From: Citrobacter koseri ATCC BAA-895
Lineage (GTDB): Bacteria; Pseudomonadota; Gammaproteobacteria; Enterobacterales; Enterobacteriaceae
Direction of reading: 5' to 3'
Assembly: GCF_000018045.1 (NCBI RefSeq)
Contig: NC_009792.1
Coordinates: 1,240,001-1,304,000 of the forward strand
Length of the DNA: 64,000 nucleotides
How positions within the stretch are numbered: position 1 is the first letter of the stretch; every line of letters starts with the position of its first letter. Positions 1 to 9,627 of this stretch are shown here, piece after piece. Below the pieces are notes generated by a model. The model was not told where the DNA came from. It ran no database searches and saw nothing but the letters and a program-made list of their open reading frames with translations. The position numbers were made by a program, and so were the translations under genes.

Positions 1-13
1 TAGCCGGGTTCGA

Positions 14-961
14 TTAGTGTTCGAACATAGCTGAAATGGATTCTTCGTTGCTGATACGACGAATCGCTTCGGCCAGCATACCCGACAGTGTCAACGTGCG
101 CACGTTCGGCAGTGCTTTAATTTCGTCGGTCAGTGGAATGGTGTCACAGACAACGACTTCATCAATCACCGAATTGCGCAGGTTGTTTGCCGCATTGCCT
201 GAGAAAATCGGGTGAGTCGCGTAGGCGAATACGCGTTTGGCACCACGTTCTTTCAGTGCTTCTGCTGCTTTGCACAGCGTACCACCGGTATCGATCATAT
301 CATCAACCAGTACGCAGTCGCGGCCGGCAACGTCACCGATGATGTGCATCACCTGAGAAACGTTAGCGCGCGGACGACGTTTGTCGATGATCGCCATATC
401 GGTATCGTTCAGCAGCTTAGCGATAGCGCGGGCACGCACAACGCCACCGATATCTGGAGAAACCACAATCGGGTTATCCAGGTTCAGTTGCAGCATATCT
501 TCTAACAGAATTGGGCTACCGAATACGTTATCAACCGGAACGTCAAAGAAGCCCTGGATCTGTTCAGCATGCAGGTCAACGGTGAGAACGCGGTCAACGC
601 CAACGCTGGACAAGAAGTCAGCGACGACTTTTGCGGTAATCGGTACACGAGCGGAACGTACACGACGGTCCTGACGCGCATAGCCAAAGTAAGGGATAAC
701 GGCGGTGATACGGCCTGCGGAAGCACGGCGCAGCGCATCGACCATAACAACCAATTCCATCAGGTTGTCGTTAGTAGGGGCACAAGTGGACTGGATGATG
801 AAAATATCACCACCGCGTACATTTTCGTTAATTTGTACGCTGACTTCGCCGTCGCTAAAGCGACCTACAGCGGCGTCGCCGAGAGAAGTGTACAGGCGGT
901 TGGCAATACGTTGTGCTAGTTCCGGGGTGGCGTTACCAGCAAAAAGCTTCATATCAGGCAC
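14..961 (-). CDS. prs: Ribose-phosphate pyrophosphokinase
   Basis: Makes PRPP from ribose 5-phosphate and ATP, the shared precursor of purine, pyrimidine, NAD, histidine and tryptophan synthesis. The 315-residue product is nearly identical to the E. coli enzyme from memory. The PRPP-binding loop reads VLVDDMIDTGGT near residues 216-227, and the flexible loop includes RQDRRVRS near 99-106. The start is GTG at 961 (GTG CCT GAT ATG), behind an AGGTTC ribosome-binding site. The frame stays open upstream to 1027, but that extension resembles nothing in the family. It lies downstream of ispE on the same strand with a 150-base gap. Confidence 0.97.
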   Translation of the reverse strand: MPDMKLFAGNATPELAQRIANRLYTSLGDAAVGRFSDGEVSVQINENVRGGDIFIIQSTCAPTNDNLMELVVMVDALRRASAGRITAVIPYFGYARQDRRVRSARVPITAKVVADFLSSVGVDRVLTVDLHAEQIQGFFDVPVDNVFGSPILLEDMLQLNLDNPIVVSPDIGGVVRARAIAKLLNDTDMAIIDKRRPRANVSQVMHIIGDVAGRDCVLVDDMIDTGGTLCKAAEALKERGAKRVFAYATHPIFSGNAANNLRNSVIDEVVVCDTIPLTDEIKALPNVRTLTLSGMLAEAIRRISNEESISAMFEH

Positions 962-1111
962 GAGAAGAACCTCAGGCATGCGTCCATTGGTGGATAGAAT
1001 CTGCCGAAAACTGTGCGGGCCAGGCAATATCCTATCCAGGCGGTGTATTAAAGAGCGCGATGCAACGTCTGGAACAGGGTGACGTTGTCACCGAAACTCA
1101 GCTTGCCCGGC

Positions 1112-1963
1112 TTAAAGCATGGCTTTTTGCAATGGAGAGAGGTTGACACCCTTCGCCACAAACGCATTGAGCCATTCCGGGGCTTGCTTAAGCACCTGAC
1201 GAGCAGCGGATTCTGTATCGAATTCAGCAAAGACACAGGCCCCTGTACCAGTCAGGCGCGACGGCGCGTATTCTAACAGCCAGGAAAGCGCCGCATCAAC
1301 CTCGCGAAAACGTTTTCTTGCGATAACCTCGCAATCATTGCCGAATTCACATTTTAATAACGTTTCTATTGACCTTTTTGGCGTGTTGCGCGGTAATTCG
1401 GGGTCCTTGAAAATAACCGGCGTGGGGATGCTTACCCCAGGGTGGGCCACCAGATACCACTTCTCCGGCGGGTCTACCGGCGTCAGGATTTCACCCACGC
1501 CCTCGGCGAAGGCCGCATGTCCACGGACAAACACCGGGACGTCCGCGCCCAGCGTTAAGCCTGTTTCCGCCAGTTCATCGACCGATAATCCGCACTGCCA
1601 GAGATGATTCAGCGCCACCAGAACGGTCGCCGCATTGGACGAGCCGCCACCCAGACCGCCGCCCATGGGCAAACGTTTCTCGATGCTGATATCCGCGCCG
1701 CTGCCTGCGGGCAAACGCCCGTGGGCGGACGCTGTCTTCATCAGCAACCGCGCCGCGCGGACGATCAGATTGTCGTCATTTTCGACGCCCTCGACAGGCG
1801 TCAAAAGATGAATTTCGCCGTCGCCGCGTGGCGTAATGCCGATCGTGTCGCCGTAATCAAGAAACTGGAACAGCGTTTGCAATGTGTGATAACCGTCCGC
1901 ACGCTGTCCGGTGATGTATAAAAACAGATTCAGTTTTGCCGGAGATGGCCAGTGGGTCATCAT
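1112..1963 (-). CDS. ispE: 4-diphosphocytidyl-2-C-methyl-D-erythritol kinase
   Basis: GHMP-family kinase of the MEP isoprenoid pathway; it phosphorylates the 2-hydroxyl of CDP-methylerythritol. The length of 283 residues equals that of E. coli. The N-terminal motif WPSPAKLNLFLYI includes the active-site Lys10, and the glycine-rich ATP loop PMGGGLGGGSSNAA lies near residues 95-108. Its start overlaps the lolB stop by four bases (ATGA), so the two are translationally coupled, with prs following. Confidence 0.97.
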   Translation of the reverse strand: MMTHWPSPAKLNLFLYITGQRADGYHTLQTLFQFLDYGDTIGITPRGDGEIHLLTPVEGVENDDNLIVRAARLLMKTASAHGRLPAGSGADISIEKRLPMGGGLGGGSSNAATVLVALNHLWQCGLSVDELAETGLTLGADVPVFVRGHAAFAEGVGEILTPVDPPEKWYLVAHPGVSIPTPVIFKDPELPRNTPKRSIETLLKCEFGNDCEVIARKRFREVDAALSWLLEYAPSRLTGTGACVFAEFDTESAARQVLKQAPEWLNAFVAKGVNLSPLQKAML

Positions 1964-2583
1964 TTTACAATCCAGTTATCCATCTTCAGTTTGATGCGCT
2001 GACTGCCGTCAGAGAGTTCCATATTTGCCGGCATGGCGGGCTGCGTTTTACTGTCGTATCCGCTGTATACCACTTTCCAGTTTTTACCGTCCTGGTGGTA
2101 GTTCACTTCGCTCAGGCGGTACTGGTCGTCGAGGGTGTAATCGGTGGCGTCGCCCGGCAGACCGAGGATCCACTGGCGTAAGCTGTTAAGCGGAATGGGC
2201 ATTCCGGTCAGCTTGCCGATCATCTCTTCGGCGTCGTCGGCGGTGTAACGCTGCCCTTTATTATCGACCAGTTGCACATTGCCCGGCTGGGCGTTCAGCT
2301 CCAGTTCGGTACTGCCCAGCGGATTGGTCAACAGCAGACGGTAGCGATCCTGACCGGTTTGCTGCCAGAAGAAGCGGGCATACACTTTCTGATCGTCGGA
2401 GATATAAGCAAACGCGCCACGCGTCTGATACTGATTCAACTTGCGCACGTCCTGCTGATGCTGACGCCACTGAGGGGAGTCGGGACTTTTGCCAGGACCT
2501 TTCGGCGCATTGATCGTACAGGCGGTGAGGACCAGGCTAGCCAGCGGGAGCAGGCGGATCAGGCGAAAATCAGGCAGGGTCAT
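1960..2583 (-). CDS. lolB: Outer-membrane lipoprotein receptor LolB
   Basis: Receives lipoproteins from periplasmic LolA and inserts them in the inner leaflet of the outer membrane; it is itself a lipoprotein. It has 207 residues. The lipobox LTAC puts the lipidated cysteine at residue 22, followed by Thr rather than Asp, which fits outer-membrane targeting. The rest is the LolA/LolB half-barrel fold. It is first in the lolB-ispE-prs set and divergent from hemA. Confidence 0.96.
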   Translation of the reverse strand: MTLPDFRLIRLLPLASLVLTACTINAPKGPGKSPDSPQWRQHQQDVRKLNQYQTRGAFAYISDDQKVYARFFWQQTGQDRYRLLLTNPLGSTELELNAQPGNVQLVDNKGQRYTADDAEEMIGKLTGMPIPLNSLRQWILGLPGDATDYTLDDQYRLSEVNYHQDGKNWKVVYSGYDSKTQPAMPANMELSDGSQRIKLKMDNWIVK

Positions 2584-2619
2584 AGTGATGACGAATCCTT
2601 GTAATACGGTGCGATAATT

Positions 2620-2646
2620 GCCTGATGGCGCTATGCTTATCAGGCC
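2620..2646. repeat. REP-like palindrome between lolB and hemA
   Basis: An imperfect inverted repeat GCCTGAT/ATCAGGC with the GGCGCTATGCTT core typical of enterobacterial REP elements. It lies in the 262-base divergent lolB-hemA gap. The rest of that gap holds the promoters of both directions, which I could not place firmly. Confidence 0.6.
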
Positions 2647-2845
2647 GACAAACTGAACCCGTCGGTTGGTTGCAGTTATAACCCTTAATGCTAGCGCTGA
2701 CCGGGTACATCGTCTACGTTCACGTTATCTTAATTTAAACAGTAAGCTATTACTCCAAAAGGAGGCTGTCTCTTTTATTGACCACGAGCATCCTGTATGA
2801 TGCACCCAGTCTAACCTTATCAACGCTGGTACTATTCCCGCACAC

Positions 2846-4102
2846 ATGACCCTTTTAGCGCTCGGTATTAACCATAAAACGGCACCTGTATCGCTGCGAG
2901 AACGCGTAACGTTTTCGCCAGATACGCTCGATCAGGCGTTGGACAGCCTGCTTGCGCAGCCGATGGTGCAGGGCGGTGTGGTGTTGTCGACGTGCAACCG
3001 CACGGAGCTGTATCTCAGCGTTGAAGAACAGGATAACCTGCAAGAGGCGCTGATTCGTTGGTTATGTGATTACCATAATCTCAATGAAGACGACCTGCGC
3101 AATAGCCTCTACTGGCACCAGGACAACGACGCCGTCAGCCACCTGATGCGCGTCGCCAGCGGGCTGGACTCGCTGGTGCTGGGCGAACCGCAAATTCTCG
3201 GTCAGGTGAAAAAAGCGTTTGCGGATTCGCAAAAAGGCCATCTGCATGCCAGCGCGCTGGAACGCATGTTCCAGAAATCGTTTTCCGTCGCCAAACGCGT
3301 ACGCACCGAAACAGACATCGGCGCCAGCGCCGTGTCCGTTGCTTTTGCTGCCTGTACGCTGGCGCGTCAAATTTTCGAATCCCTCTCCACGGTGACGGTG
3401 TTGCTGGTCGGGGCGGGTGAAACCATTGAACTGGTCGCGCGCCATCTGCGTGAACATAAAGTACAAAAAATGATCATCGCCAACCGCACCCGCGAACGCG
3501 CGCAAGTGCTGGCAGATGAAGTGGGAGCTGAGGTTATTTCGTTGAGCGACATCGACGAACGTCTGCGGGAAGCCGATATTATTATCAGCTCAACCGCCAG
3601 TCCGCTGCCGATTATCGGCAAAGGGATGGTGGAGCGCGCATTAAAAAGCCGTCGTAACCAGCCGATGCTGTTGGTGGACATTGCCGTGCCGCGCGACGTG
3701 GAGCCGGAAGTCGGTAAACTGGCGAATGCCTATCTGTACAGCGTTGATGACCTGCAAAGCATCATTTCGCATAACCTGGCGCAGCGTAAAGCGGCGGCAG
3801 TGGAGGCCGAAACGATTGTCGCGCAGGAAGCCAGCGAATTTATGGCTTGGCTGCGCTCGCAAAGCGCCAGCGAGACCATCCGCGAATACCGTAGTCAATC
3901 AGAGCACGTACGCGATGAACTGACAGTTAAAGCGTTGGCAGCCCTTGAACAGGGCGGCGACGCGCAAGCCATTTTGCAGGATCTGGCATGGAAACTGACC
4001 AACCGCCTGATCCATGCGCCAACTAAATCTCTTCAACAGGCCGCCCGTGACGGGGATGACGAACGCCTGAATATTCTGCGCGACAGCCTCGGGCTGGAGT
4101 AG
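2846..4102 (+). CDS. hemA: Glutamyl-tRNA reductase
   Basis: Catalyses the first committed step of C5-pathway haem synthesis: NADPH-dependent reduction of Glu-tRNA to glutamate 1-semialdehyde. It has 418 residues, as in E. coli. The catalytic Cys50 sits in LSTCNRTELYL, and the NADPH domain begins near TVLLVGAGETIELVARHL. The N-terminal MTLLALGINHK is the region through which haem controls proteolysis of this enzyme in E. coli and Salmonella. It leads the operon that continues with prfA and prmC. Confidence 0.98.
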   Translation: MTLLALGINHKTAPVSLRERVTFSPDTLDQALDSLLAQPMVQGGVVLSTCNRTELYLSVEEQDNLQEALIRWLCDYHNLNEDDLRNSLYWHQDNDAVSHLMRVASGLDSLVLGEPQILGQVKKAFADSQKGHLHASALERMFQKSFSVAKRVRTETDIGASAVSVAFAACTLARQIFESLSTVTVLLVGAGETIELVARHLREHKVQKMIIANRTRERAQVLADEVGAEVISLSDIDERLREADIIISSTASPLPIIGKGMVERALKSRRNQPMLLVDIAVPRDVEPEVGKLANAYLYSVDDLQSIISHNLAQRKAAAVEAETIVAQEASEFMAWLRSQSASETIREYRSQSEHVRDELTVKALAALEQGGDAQAILQDLAWKLTNRLIHAPTKSLQQAARDGDDERLNILRDSLGLE

Positions 4103-4142
4103 CAGCACACCAATCTATTTTTTACAGGGTGCATTTACGCCT

Positions 4143-5225
4143 ATGAAGCCTTCTATCGTTGCCAAACTGGAAGCCCTGCACGAACGCCATGAAGAAGTTC
4201 AGGCGCTGTTGGGTGATGCGGGAACCATCGCAGACCAGGAACGCTTTCGCGCGCTGTCGCGTGAGTATGCGCAATTAAGCGATGTTTCTCGCTGTTTTAC
4301 GGACTGGCAACAGGTTCAGGATGATATCGAAACGGCACAGATGATGCTCGACGATCCTGAAATGCGCGAGATGGCGCAGGATGAACTGCGCGAAGCCAAA
4401 GAAAAAGGTGAACAACTGGAGCAACAGTTGCAGGTTCTGCTGCTGCCAAAAGATCCCGATGACGAACGTAACGCTTTCCTCGAAGTGCGCGCCGGAACGG
4501 GCGGCGATGAAGCCGCGCTGTTCGCAGGCGATCTGTTCCGCATGTACAGCCGTTACGCGGAAGCGCGTCGCTGGCGGGTAGAGATCATGAGCGCCAGTGA
4601 AGGCGAGCATGGCGGCTATAAAGAGATCATCGCCAAAATCAGCGGCGATGGCGTTTACGGGCGACTCAAGTTTGAGTCCGGCGGCCATCGCGTTCAGCGC
4701 GTCCCGGCGACCGAATCGCAGGGGCGTATCCACACGTCCGCCTGTACCGTCGCCGTTATGCCGGAACTGCCGGAGGCCGAACTGCCGGATATTAACCCGG
4801 CTGATTTACGTATCGACACCTTCCGCTCTTCGGGCGCGGGCGGTCAGCACGTTAACACCACCGACTCTGCAATTCGTATTACGCACTTACCGACCGGTAT
4901 CGTGGTGGAGTGCCAGGACGAACGTTCACAGCATAAAAACAAAGCGAAGGCGCTGTCGGTGCTTGGGGCGCGCATCCACGCCGCAGAAACGGCGAAGCGT
5001 CAGCAGGCTGAAGCCTCAACCCGGCGTAACCTGTTAGGCAGCGGCGACCGCAGCGATCGCAACCGTACCTATAACTTCCCGCAGGGTCGCGTGACGGATC
5101 ATCGTATTAACCTGACCCTCTACCGTCTGGATGAGGCGATGGAGGGGAAACTGGACATGCTCATTGAGCCGATTGTTCAGGAACACCAGGCCGACCAACT
5201 GGCGGCGTTGTCCGAGCAGGAATAA
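4143..5225 (+). CDS. prfA: Peptide chain release factor 1
   Basis: Recognises UAA and UAG stop codons in the ribosomal A site and triggers peptide release. It has 360 residues. The stop-codon-reading PAT motif is in QRVPATESQGRIHT, and the catalytic GGQ is in RSSGAGGQHVNTTDSA near residue 233. The GGQ glutamine is methylated by PrmC, whose gene overlaps the prfA stop by one base. Confidence 0.98.
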   Translation: MKPSIVAKLEALHERHEEVQALLGDAGTIADQERFRALSREYAQLSDVSRCFTDWQQVQDDIETAQMMLDDPEMREMAQDELREAKEKGEQLEQQLQVLLLPKDPDDERNAFLEVRAGTGGDEAALFAGDLFRMYSRYAEARRWRVEIMSASEGEHGGYKEIIAKISGDGVYGRLKFESGGHRVQRVPATESQGRIHTSACTVAVMPELPEAELPDINPADLRIDTFRSSGAGGQHVNTTDSAIRITHLPTGIVVECQDERSQHKNKAKALSVLGARIHAAETAKRQQAEASTRRNLLGSGDRSDRNRTYNFPQGRVTDHRINLTLYRLDEAMEGKLDMLIEPIVQEHQADQLAALSEQE

Positions 5226-6058
5226 TGGATTACCAGCACTGGTTGCGTGAGGCGATAAGCCGCTTACAGGAGAGTGAAAGCCCCCGACGTGATGCCGAGA
5301 TTTTGCTGGGCCACGTTACCGGTAAGGCGCGCACCTTTATTCTGGCATTTGGCGAAACGGCGCTGACCGACACGCAGCGTGAGCAACTGGCGCAGTTGCT
5401 GGCGCGTCGTCAGCGCGGCGAACCGGTCGCACACCTGACTGGCATACGCGAGTTCTGGTCACTGCCGCTGTTTGTCTCGCCCGCCACGCTGATTCCGCGC
5501 CCGGACACCGAATGTCTGGTCGAACAGGCGCTGGCACGTCTGCCTGATTCGCCGTGTCGGATTCTCGACCTCGGCACCGGAACCGGCGCGATTGCGCTGG
5601 CGCTGGCGACAGAGCGACCGGACTGCGAGGTCACGGCGGTAGACCGTATGCCGGACGCCGTGGCGCTGGCTGGCCGTAATGCGCAACATCTGGCGATTCA
5701 CAATGTTCGCATACTGCAAAGCGACTGGTTCGCGGCGTTGCCGGGGCAGCAATTTGACATGATCGTCAGCAACCCTCCATATATTGATGCGCATGACCCC
5801 CATCTCGCACAGGGCGATGTGCGTTTTGAACCGCTGTCGGCGCTGGTCGCAGACGATAACGGCATGGCGGATATCACGCACATTATCGCGCAGGCGCGCC
5901 ATGCGCTGGCGCCGGGGGGGTATCTGTTGCTGGAGCACGGCTGGCAGCAAGGAGTGGCGGTCAGAACCGCGTTGGCGCAGGCAGGGTACGTTCAGGTTGA
6001 GACCTGCCGTGATTATGGCGACAACGAACGAATCACGCTTGGGCGGATCGCGCCATGA
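5225..6058 (+). CDS. prmC: Release-factor glutamine methyltransferase
   Basis: SAM-dependent N5-methyltransferase that modifies the GGQ glutamine of RF1 and RF2. It has 277 residues: an N-terminal helical domain, then a Rossmann domain with the SAM loop LDLGTGTGAIALAL and the catalytic NPPY in IVSNPPYIDAH. The start ATG shares its A with the TAA stop of prfA (TAATG). Its own stop overlaps the sirB2 start. Confidence 0.97.
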   Translation: MDYQHWLREAISRLQESESPRRDAEILLGHVTGKARTFILAFGETALTDTQREQLAQLLARRQRGEPVAHLTGIREFWSLPLFVSPATLIPRPDTECLVEQALARLPDSPCRILDLGTGTGAIALALATERPDCEVTAVDRMPDAVALAGRNAQHLAIHNVRILQSDWFAALPGQQFDMIVSNPPYIDAHDPHLAQGDVRFEPLSALVADDNGMADITHIIAQARHALAPGGYLLLEHGWQQGVAVRTALAQAGYVQVETCRDYGDNERITLGRIAP

Positions 6059-6447
6059 ATACATTTACGCTGCTGCTGGGCATCCATCTGACCAGCGTTA
6101 CGCTTTCCGTTAGCCTGTTCGTGCTGCGTTTCTGGTGGCGCTATACCCGCCATGCGCTGGCATCCGCACGCTGGACGCGGGTTGTCCCGCCGATTATTGA
6201 CACCGTTTTGCTGCTTAGCGGAGCGGGATTGATCATAAAAACGCACATCCTGCCATTCACCGAACAGGGGACATGGCTGACTGAGAAGTTGTTTGGCGTT
6301 ATCATCTACATCGTTTTGGGTTTTATTGCGCTTGATTATCGTCAGGCGCGCAGTCAGCAGGCGCGCGTTATCGCCTTCCCGCTGGCGCTGGTGGTGCTGT
6401 ACATCATCATTAAACTCGCCACCACAAAAATACCGTTACTGGGGTAA
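6055..6447 (+). CDS. sirB2: SirB2 family inner-membrane protein
   Basis: A 130-residue integral membrane protein (also called YchQ) with about four hydrophobic segments, among them IDTVLLLSGAGLIIK and LFGVIIYIVLGFIAL. The biochemical function is not established. It begins with an ATGA overlap on prmC and is followed after three bases by sirB1, so it is co-translated with the hemA operon. Confidence 0.93.
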   Translation: MNTFTLLLGIHLTSVTLSVSLFVLRFWWRYTRHALASARWTRVVPPIIDTVLLLSGAGLIIKTHILPFTEQGTWLTEKLFGVIIYIVLGFIALDYRQARSQQARVIAFPLALVVLYIIIKLATTKIPLLG

Positions 6448-6450
6448 GTC

Positions 6451-7260
6451 ATGAGGTCGTTAGCTGATTTCGAATTTAATAAAGCGCCACTGTGCGATGG
6501 GATGATCCTGGCATCGGAATCGATCCGCCTGGATTTTCCGACGCAAGCGGTCTATGACGAACTGGAACGTCTGGCCAGTCTGGCGCATGAAGAAATTAGC
6601 CAGCTCCTGTCTCAGGATGAGCAACTGGAAAAATTGCTGGCACTTTTTTATGGCGAGTGGGGGTTCAGAGATACCCACGGCGTCTACCGTCTTTCTGATG
6701 CATTGTGGCTCGATCAGGTTCTGAAAAACCGCCAGGGGAGCGCGGTATCGTTAGGCGCAATCTTATTGTGGCTGGCTCACCGGCTGGGTCTCCCATTGGT
6801 GCCGGTCATTTTCCCGACCCAGTTGATTCTGCGTATTGAATCGCTGGAGGGGGAAATGTGGCTGATCAACCCATTTAACGGCGAAACGCTCGATGAGCAT
6901 ACGCTGGAAGTCTGGCTGAAGGGCAATATTAGCCCGGTCGCTGAACTGTTTAACGAAGATCTGGATGAGGCGGATAACGCTGAGGTCATTCGCAAATTGC
7001 TGGATACGCTGAAATCTTCCTTGATGGAAGAGCGGCAAATGGAACTGGCGTTGCGCGCCAGCGAAGCGTTACTGCAATTTAACCCGGAAGACCCTTACGA
7101 GATCCGCGACCGGGGGCTGATTTATGCGCAACTGGAGTGTGAACATGTTGCGTTGACGGATTTAAGTTATTTTGTTGAACAGTGTCCAGAAGACCCGATC
7201 AGCGAAATGATTCGTGCGCAGATTAATACCATTGCGCACAAGCAAATTGTTTTGCATTAA
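6451..7260 (+). CDS. sirB1: SirB1 family protein (transglutaminase-like/TPR)
   Basis: A 269-residue soluble protein (YchA). The first two thirds form a transglutaminase-like domain with the conserved run VSLGAILLWLAHRLGLPLVP, where Ser replaces the classic catalytic Cys. A short TPR-like helical tail (EDPYEIRDRGLIYAQLE) follows. The role is unknown; in Salmonella the sirB locus was linked to regulation of invasion genes. It lies between sirB2 and kdsA in the same operon. Confidence 0.93.
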   Translation: MRSLADFEFNKAPLCDGMILASESIRLDFPTQAVYDELERLASLAHEEISQLLSQDEQLEKLLALFYGEWGFRDTHGVYRLSDALWLDQVLKNRQGSAVSLGAILLWLAHRLGLPLVPVIFPTQLILRIESLEGEMWLINPFNGETLDEHTLEVWLKGNISPVAELFNEDLDEADNAEVIRKLLDTLKSSLMEERQMELALRASEALLQFNPEDPYEIRDRGLIYAQLECEHVALTDLSYFVEQCPEDPISEMIRAQINTIAHKQIVLH

Positions 7261-7295
7261 TTAATCGACATTTTACCCATGGTTAAGGCGATCTT

Positions 7296-8150
7296 ATGAA
7301 ACAAAAAGTGGTTAGCATTGGCGACATCAACGTGGCAAATGACCTGCCATTCGTGCTGTTTGGCGGTATGAACGTGCTGGAATCACGCGATCTGGCGATG
7401 CGTATCTGTGAACACTACGTAACCGTGACCCAGAAGCTGGGTATTCCTTATGTGTTCAAAGCCTCTTTTGATAAAGCCAACCGTTCCTCTATTCACTCTT
7501 ACCGTGGCCCGGGTCTGGAAGAAGGGATGAAGATTTTCCAGGAACTGAAACAAACGTTTGGCGTGAAAGTGATCACCGACGTTCATGAAGCCAGTCAGGC
7601 GCAGCCTGTCGCCGACGTGGTGGATGTCATTCAGCTTCCGGCATTCCTCGCTCGCCAGACCGACCTGGTGGAAGCGATGGCAAAAACCGGCGCGGTCATT
7701 AACGTGAAAAAACCGCAGTTCGTCAGCCCCGGTCAGATGGGCAATATCGTGGACAAATTCCACGAAGGCGGCAACGATAAAGTGATCCTGTGCGATCGCG
7801 GTGCGAACTTCGGCTACGACAACCTGGTTGTTGATATGCTGGGCTTTAGCGTGATGAAGAAAGTTTCCGGTAACTCGCCTGTTATTTTCGACGTCACCCA
7901 TGCGTTGCAGTGCCGCGACCCGTTTGGCGCCGCGTCCGGCGGTCGTCGCGCGCAGGTTACCGAACTGGCGCGCGCCGGTATGGCGGTAGGTCTGGCCGGT
8001 TTGTTCATTGAAGCGCACCCGGACCCGGAGCATGCGAAATGTGACGGTCCGTCCGCGCTGCCGTTAGCGAAGCTGGAACCGTTCCTGAAACAAATTAAAG
8101 CGATTGACGATCTGGTGAAAAGCTTCGGCGAGCTGGATACCGAACACTAA
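7296..8150 (+). CDS. kdsA: 3-deoxy-D-manno-octulosonate 8-phosphate synthase
   Basis: Condenses phosphoenolpyruvate with arabinose 5-phosphate to Kdo-8-phosphate for the LPS inner core. It has 284 residues, equal to E. coli. The family signatures FKASFDKANRSS (near 53-64) and VINVKKPQFVSPGQM are intact. It ends the hemA-to-kdsA run; a REP element and a rho-independent terminator follow. Confidence 0.98.
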   Translation: MKQKVVSIGDINVANDLPFVLFGGMNVLESRDLAMRICEHYVTVTQKLGIPYVFKASFDKANRSSIHSYRGPGLEEGMKIFQELKQTFGVKVITDVHEASQAQPVADVVDVIQLPAFLARQTDLVEAMAKTGAVINVKKPQFVSPGQMGNIVDKFHEGGNDKVILCDRGANFGYDNLVVDMLGFSVMKKVSGNSPVIFDVTHALQCRDPFGAASGGRRAQVTELARAGMAVGLAGLFIEAHPDPEHAKCDGPSALPLAKLEPFLKQIKAIDDLVKSFGELDTEH

Positions 8151-8165
8151 GCGGGGATGATGTGT

Positions 8166-8195
8166 GCCGGAGGGCGTCTGACGCCGTATCCGGCC
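8166..8195. repeat. REP element after kdsA
   Basis: The inverted repeat GCCGGAGGGCGTC / GACGCCGTATCCGGC is a canonical REP palindrome, just 3' of kdsA. Such elements protect transcript ends or bind gyrase. Confidence 0.75.
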
Positions 8196-8216
8196 TACAA
8201 TAAACGCGGTTTCGTA

Positions 8217-8249
8217 AGCCCGGAAAGCGTAAACGCTACCGGGCTTTTT
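8217..8249 (+). terminator. Terminator of the hemA-kdsA transcript
   Basis: AGCCCGG and CCGGGCT arms flank an inner AGCG-TAAA-CGCT hairpin, followed by six T. It lies between the convergent kdsA and chaA. The A-rich side is poor, so it acts mainly on the plus strand. Confidence 0.85.
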
Positions 8250-8255
8250 TGTCCG

Positions 8256-9356
8256 TCAGGCAAAAATGGTCATCAGGTAAGCGATAAACAGAGCCAGATG
8301 CGCCGCGCCGTTCAACACATTGGTTCGCCCGGTCGAGAAAGAAATGTGGCACAGCACCAGCGAGGCCACCATTACCACCATCTCCGGGGCGCCCAAACCG
8401 AAGAGCAGGTCATTTCCGGTAGCCCATGCAATCAGCGTCACCACCGGTACGGTCAGGGAGATGGTTGCCAGTACCGAACCAAAGAACAGGTTCATGGCTC
8501 GCTGTACCTGGTTATTCAACACCGCTTTCAGCGCGCCCAGCCCTTCAGGGGAGAGGATCAGCAAGGCCACGAGGAAACCGGTAAATGCCACTGGCGCATT
8601 CAGTTCGGTTAACAGTGTCTCCAGCGGATTGGCGTTCATTTTCGTCACGGCGATAACGGCAATCAGATGTACGATCAGCCATACAGCGTGCCAGATGTTG
8701 CTGTGCGCGGACGGTTTGCCGTGGTGCGGGTCATCGTCATCACTTTCATCTTCATGCTCGTAAACGAATAAACTCTGGTGCGTTTTCGTCTGAATCAGCA
8801 GGAAAACGCCGTACATCGCGGCGGAAATAAGCGCCACTAACAGCGCCTGAGCCGTAGTAAAATTCGCCCCTGGCAACGCCATAGGGAAGACCAGCACGAT
8901 AATCGCCAGCGGAAACAGGGCAATTAAATACTGTTTAATGCCAAACAGGTTCATATATTGCGTGGCGAATTTACGACCGCCAAGCAGCAGAGAAAAACCG
9001 ACCAGTCCGCCAGTTACAATCATGATGATTGAATAGAGCGTATCGCGCATCAGTGTTGGCGCGGCGTCGCCGGTGGCCATCAATGCGGAAATTAAACTCA
9101 CTTCCAGAATAACGACAGAAAGACTTAAGATAAGGGAACCGTAAGGTTCGCCGAGTCGGTGCGCTAATACATCCGCATGGCGGACAACGCTGAAAGCGCT
9201 GCTTAAAATACCAATAAGGGCAAGTATATTAATACCGATGACCACTGGTAGTGACTGACTGCTTCCCCATAAGAACAGCACCACCAGTGCCAGAACCGGG
9301 AAAATAAGCGAGGTCTCCTTGTGGCGGGTTTTCACCGCCTCATGTGCGTGTGTCAT
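8256..9356 (-). CDS. chaA: Calcium/sodium:proton antiporter ChaA
   Basis: Inner-membrane Ca2+/cation:proton antiporter of the CaCA superfamily, 366 residues as in E. coli, with about eleven hydrophobic segments. The two alpha-repeat signatures are visible as SVVILEVSLISALM and LILSPEGLGALKAVLNN. An acidic cytoplasmic loop (EHEDESDDDDPHHGK) separates the halves. It is divergent from chaB; the 271-base gap between them holds no other gene I can support. Confidence 0.96.
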   Translation of the reverse strand: MTHAHEAVKTRHKETSLIFPVLALVVLFLWGSSQSLPVVIGINILALIGILSSAFSVVRHADVLAHRLGEPYGSLILSLSVVILEVSLISALMATGDAAPTLMRDTLYSIIMIVTGGLVGFSLLLGGRKFATQYMNLFGIKQYLIALFPLAIIVLVFPMALPGANFTTAQALLVALISAAMYGVFLLIQTKTHQSLFVYEHEDESDDDDPHHGKPSAHSNIWHAVWLIVHLIAVIAVTKMNANPLETLLTELNAPVAFTGFLVALLILSPEGLGALKAVLNNQVQRAMNLFFGSVLATISLTVPVVTLIAWATGNDLLFGLGAPEMVVMVASLVLCHISFSTGRTNVLNGAAHLALFIAYLMTIFA

Positions 9357-9627
9357 TATGATTCTCCATCTCCGCAGGTGTTTTTAATTATAAATGTATT
9401 AAAGATTGTAAAAAATAACAGAAATCGCGGCTTCATCATTGTGTTTTTACGTAATTTTACGGCATGGGCTATTTTCCCCCGCAGAGTGAATAAAAAAGTA
9501 CGTCTTGTTTAGAGAGTATATGAATAACAGTGGGTTAGTGACAAATAAAAAGTAAAATAGCACCCGACTGGCGAGACAAAACATTGTTGACCACACTAAA
9601 GGTTTACAGCAAAAAGAGGAGTCAGCA

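Noticed and set aside
2778..2801. TTGACC and TATGAT as a hemA promoter pair
   Set aside because: The spacer is only 12 bases, too short for sigma-70; the -10 may be real but with another -35.
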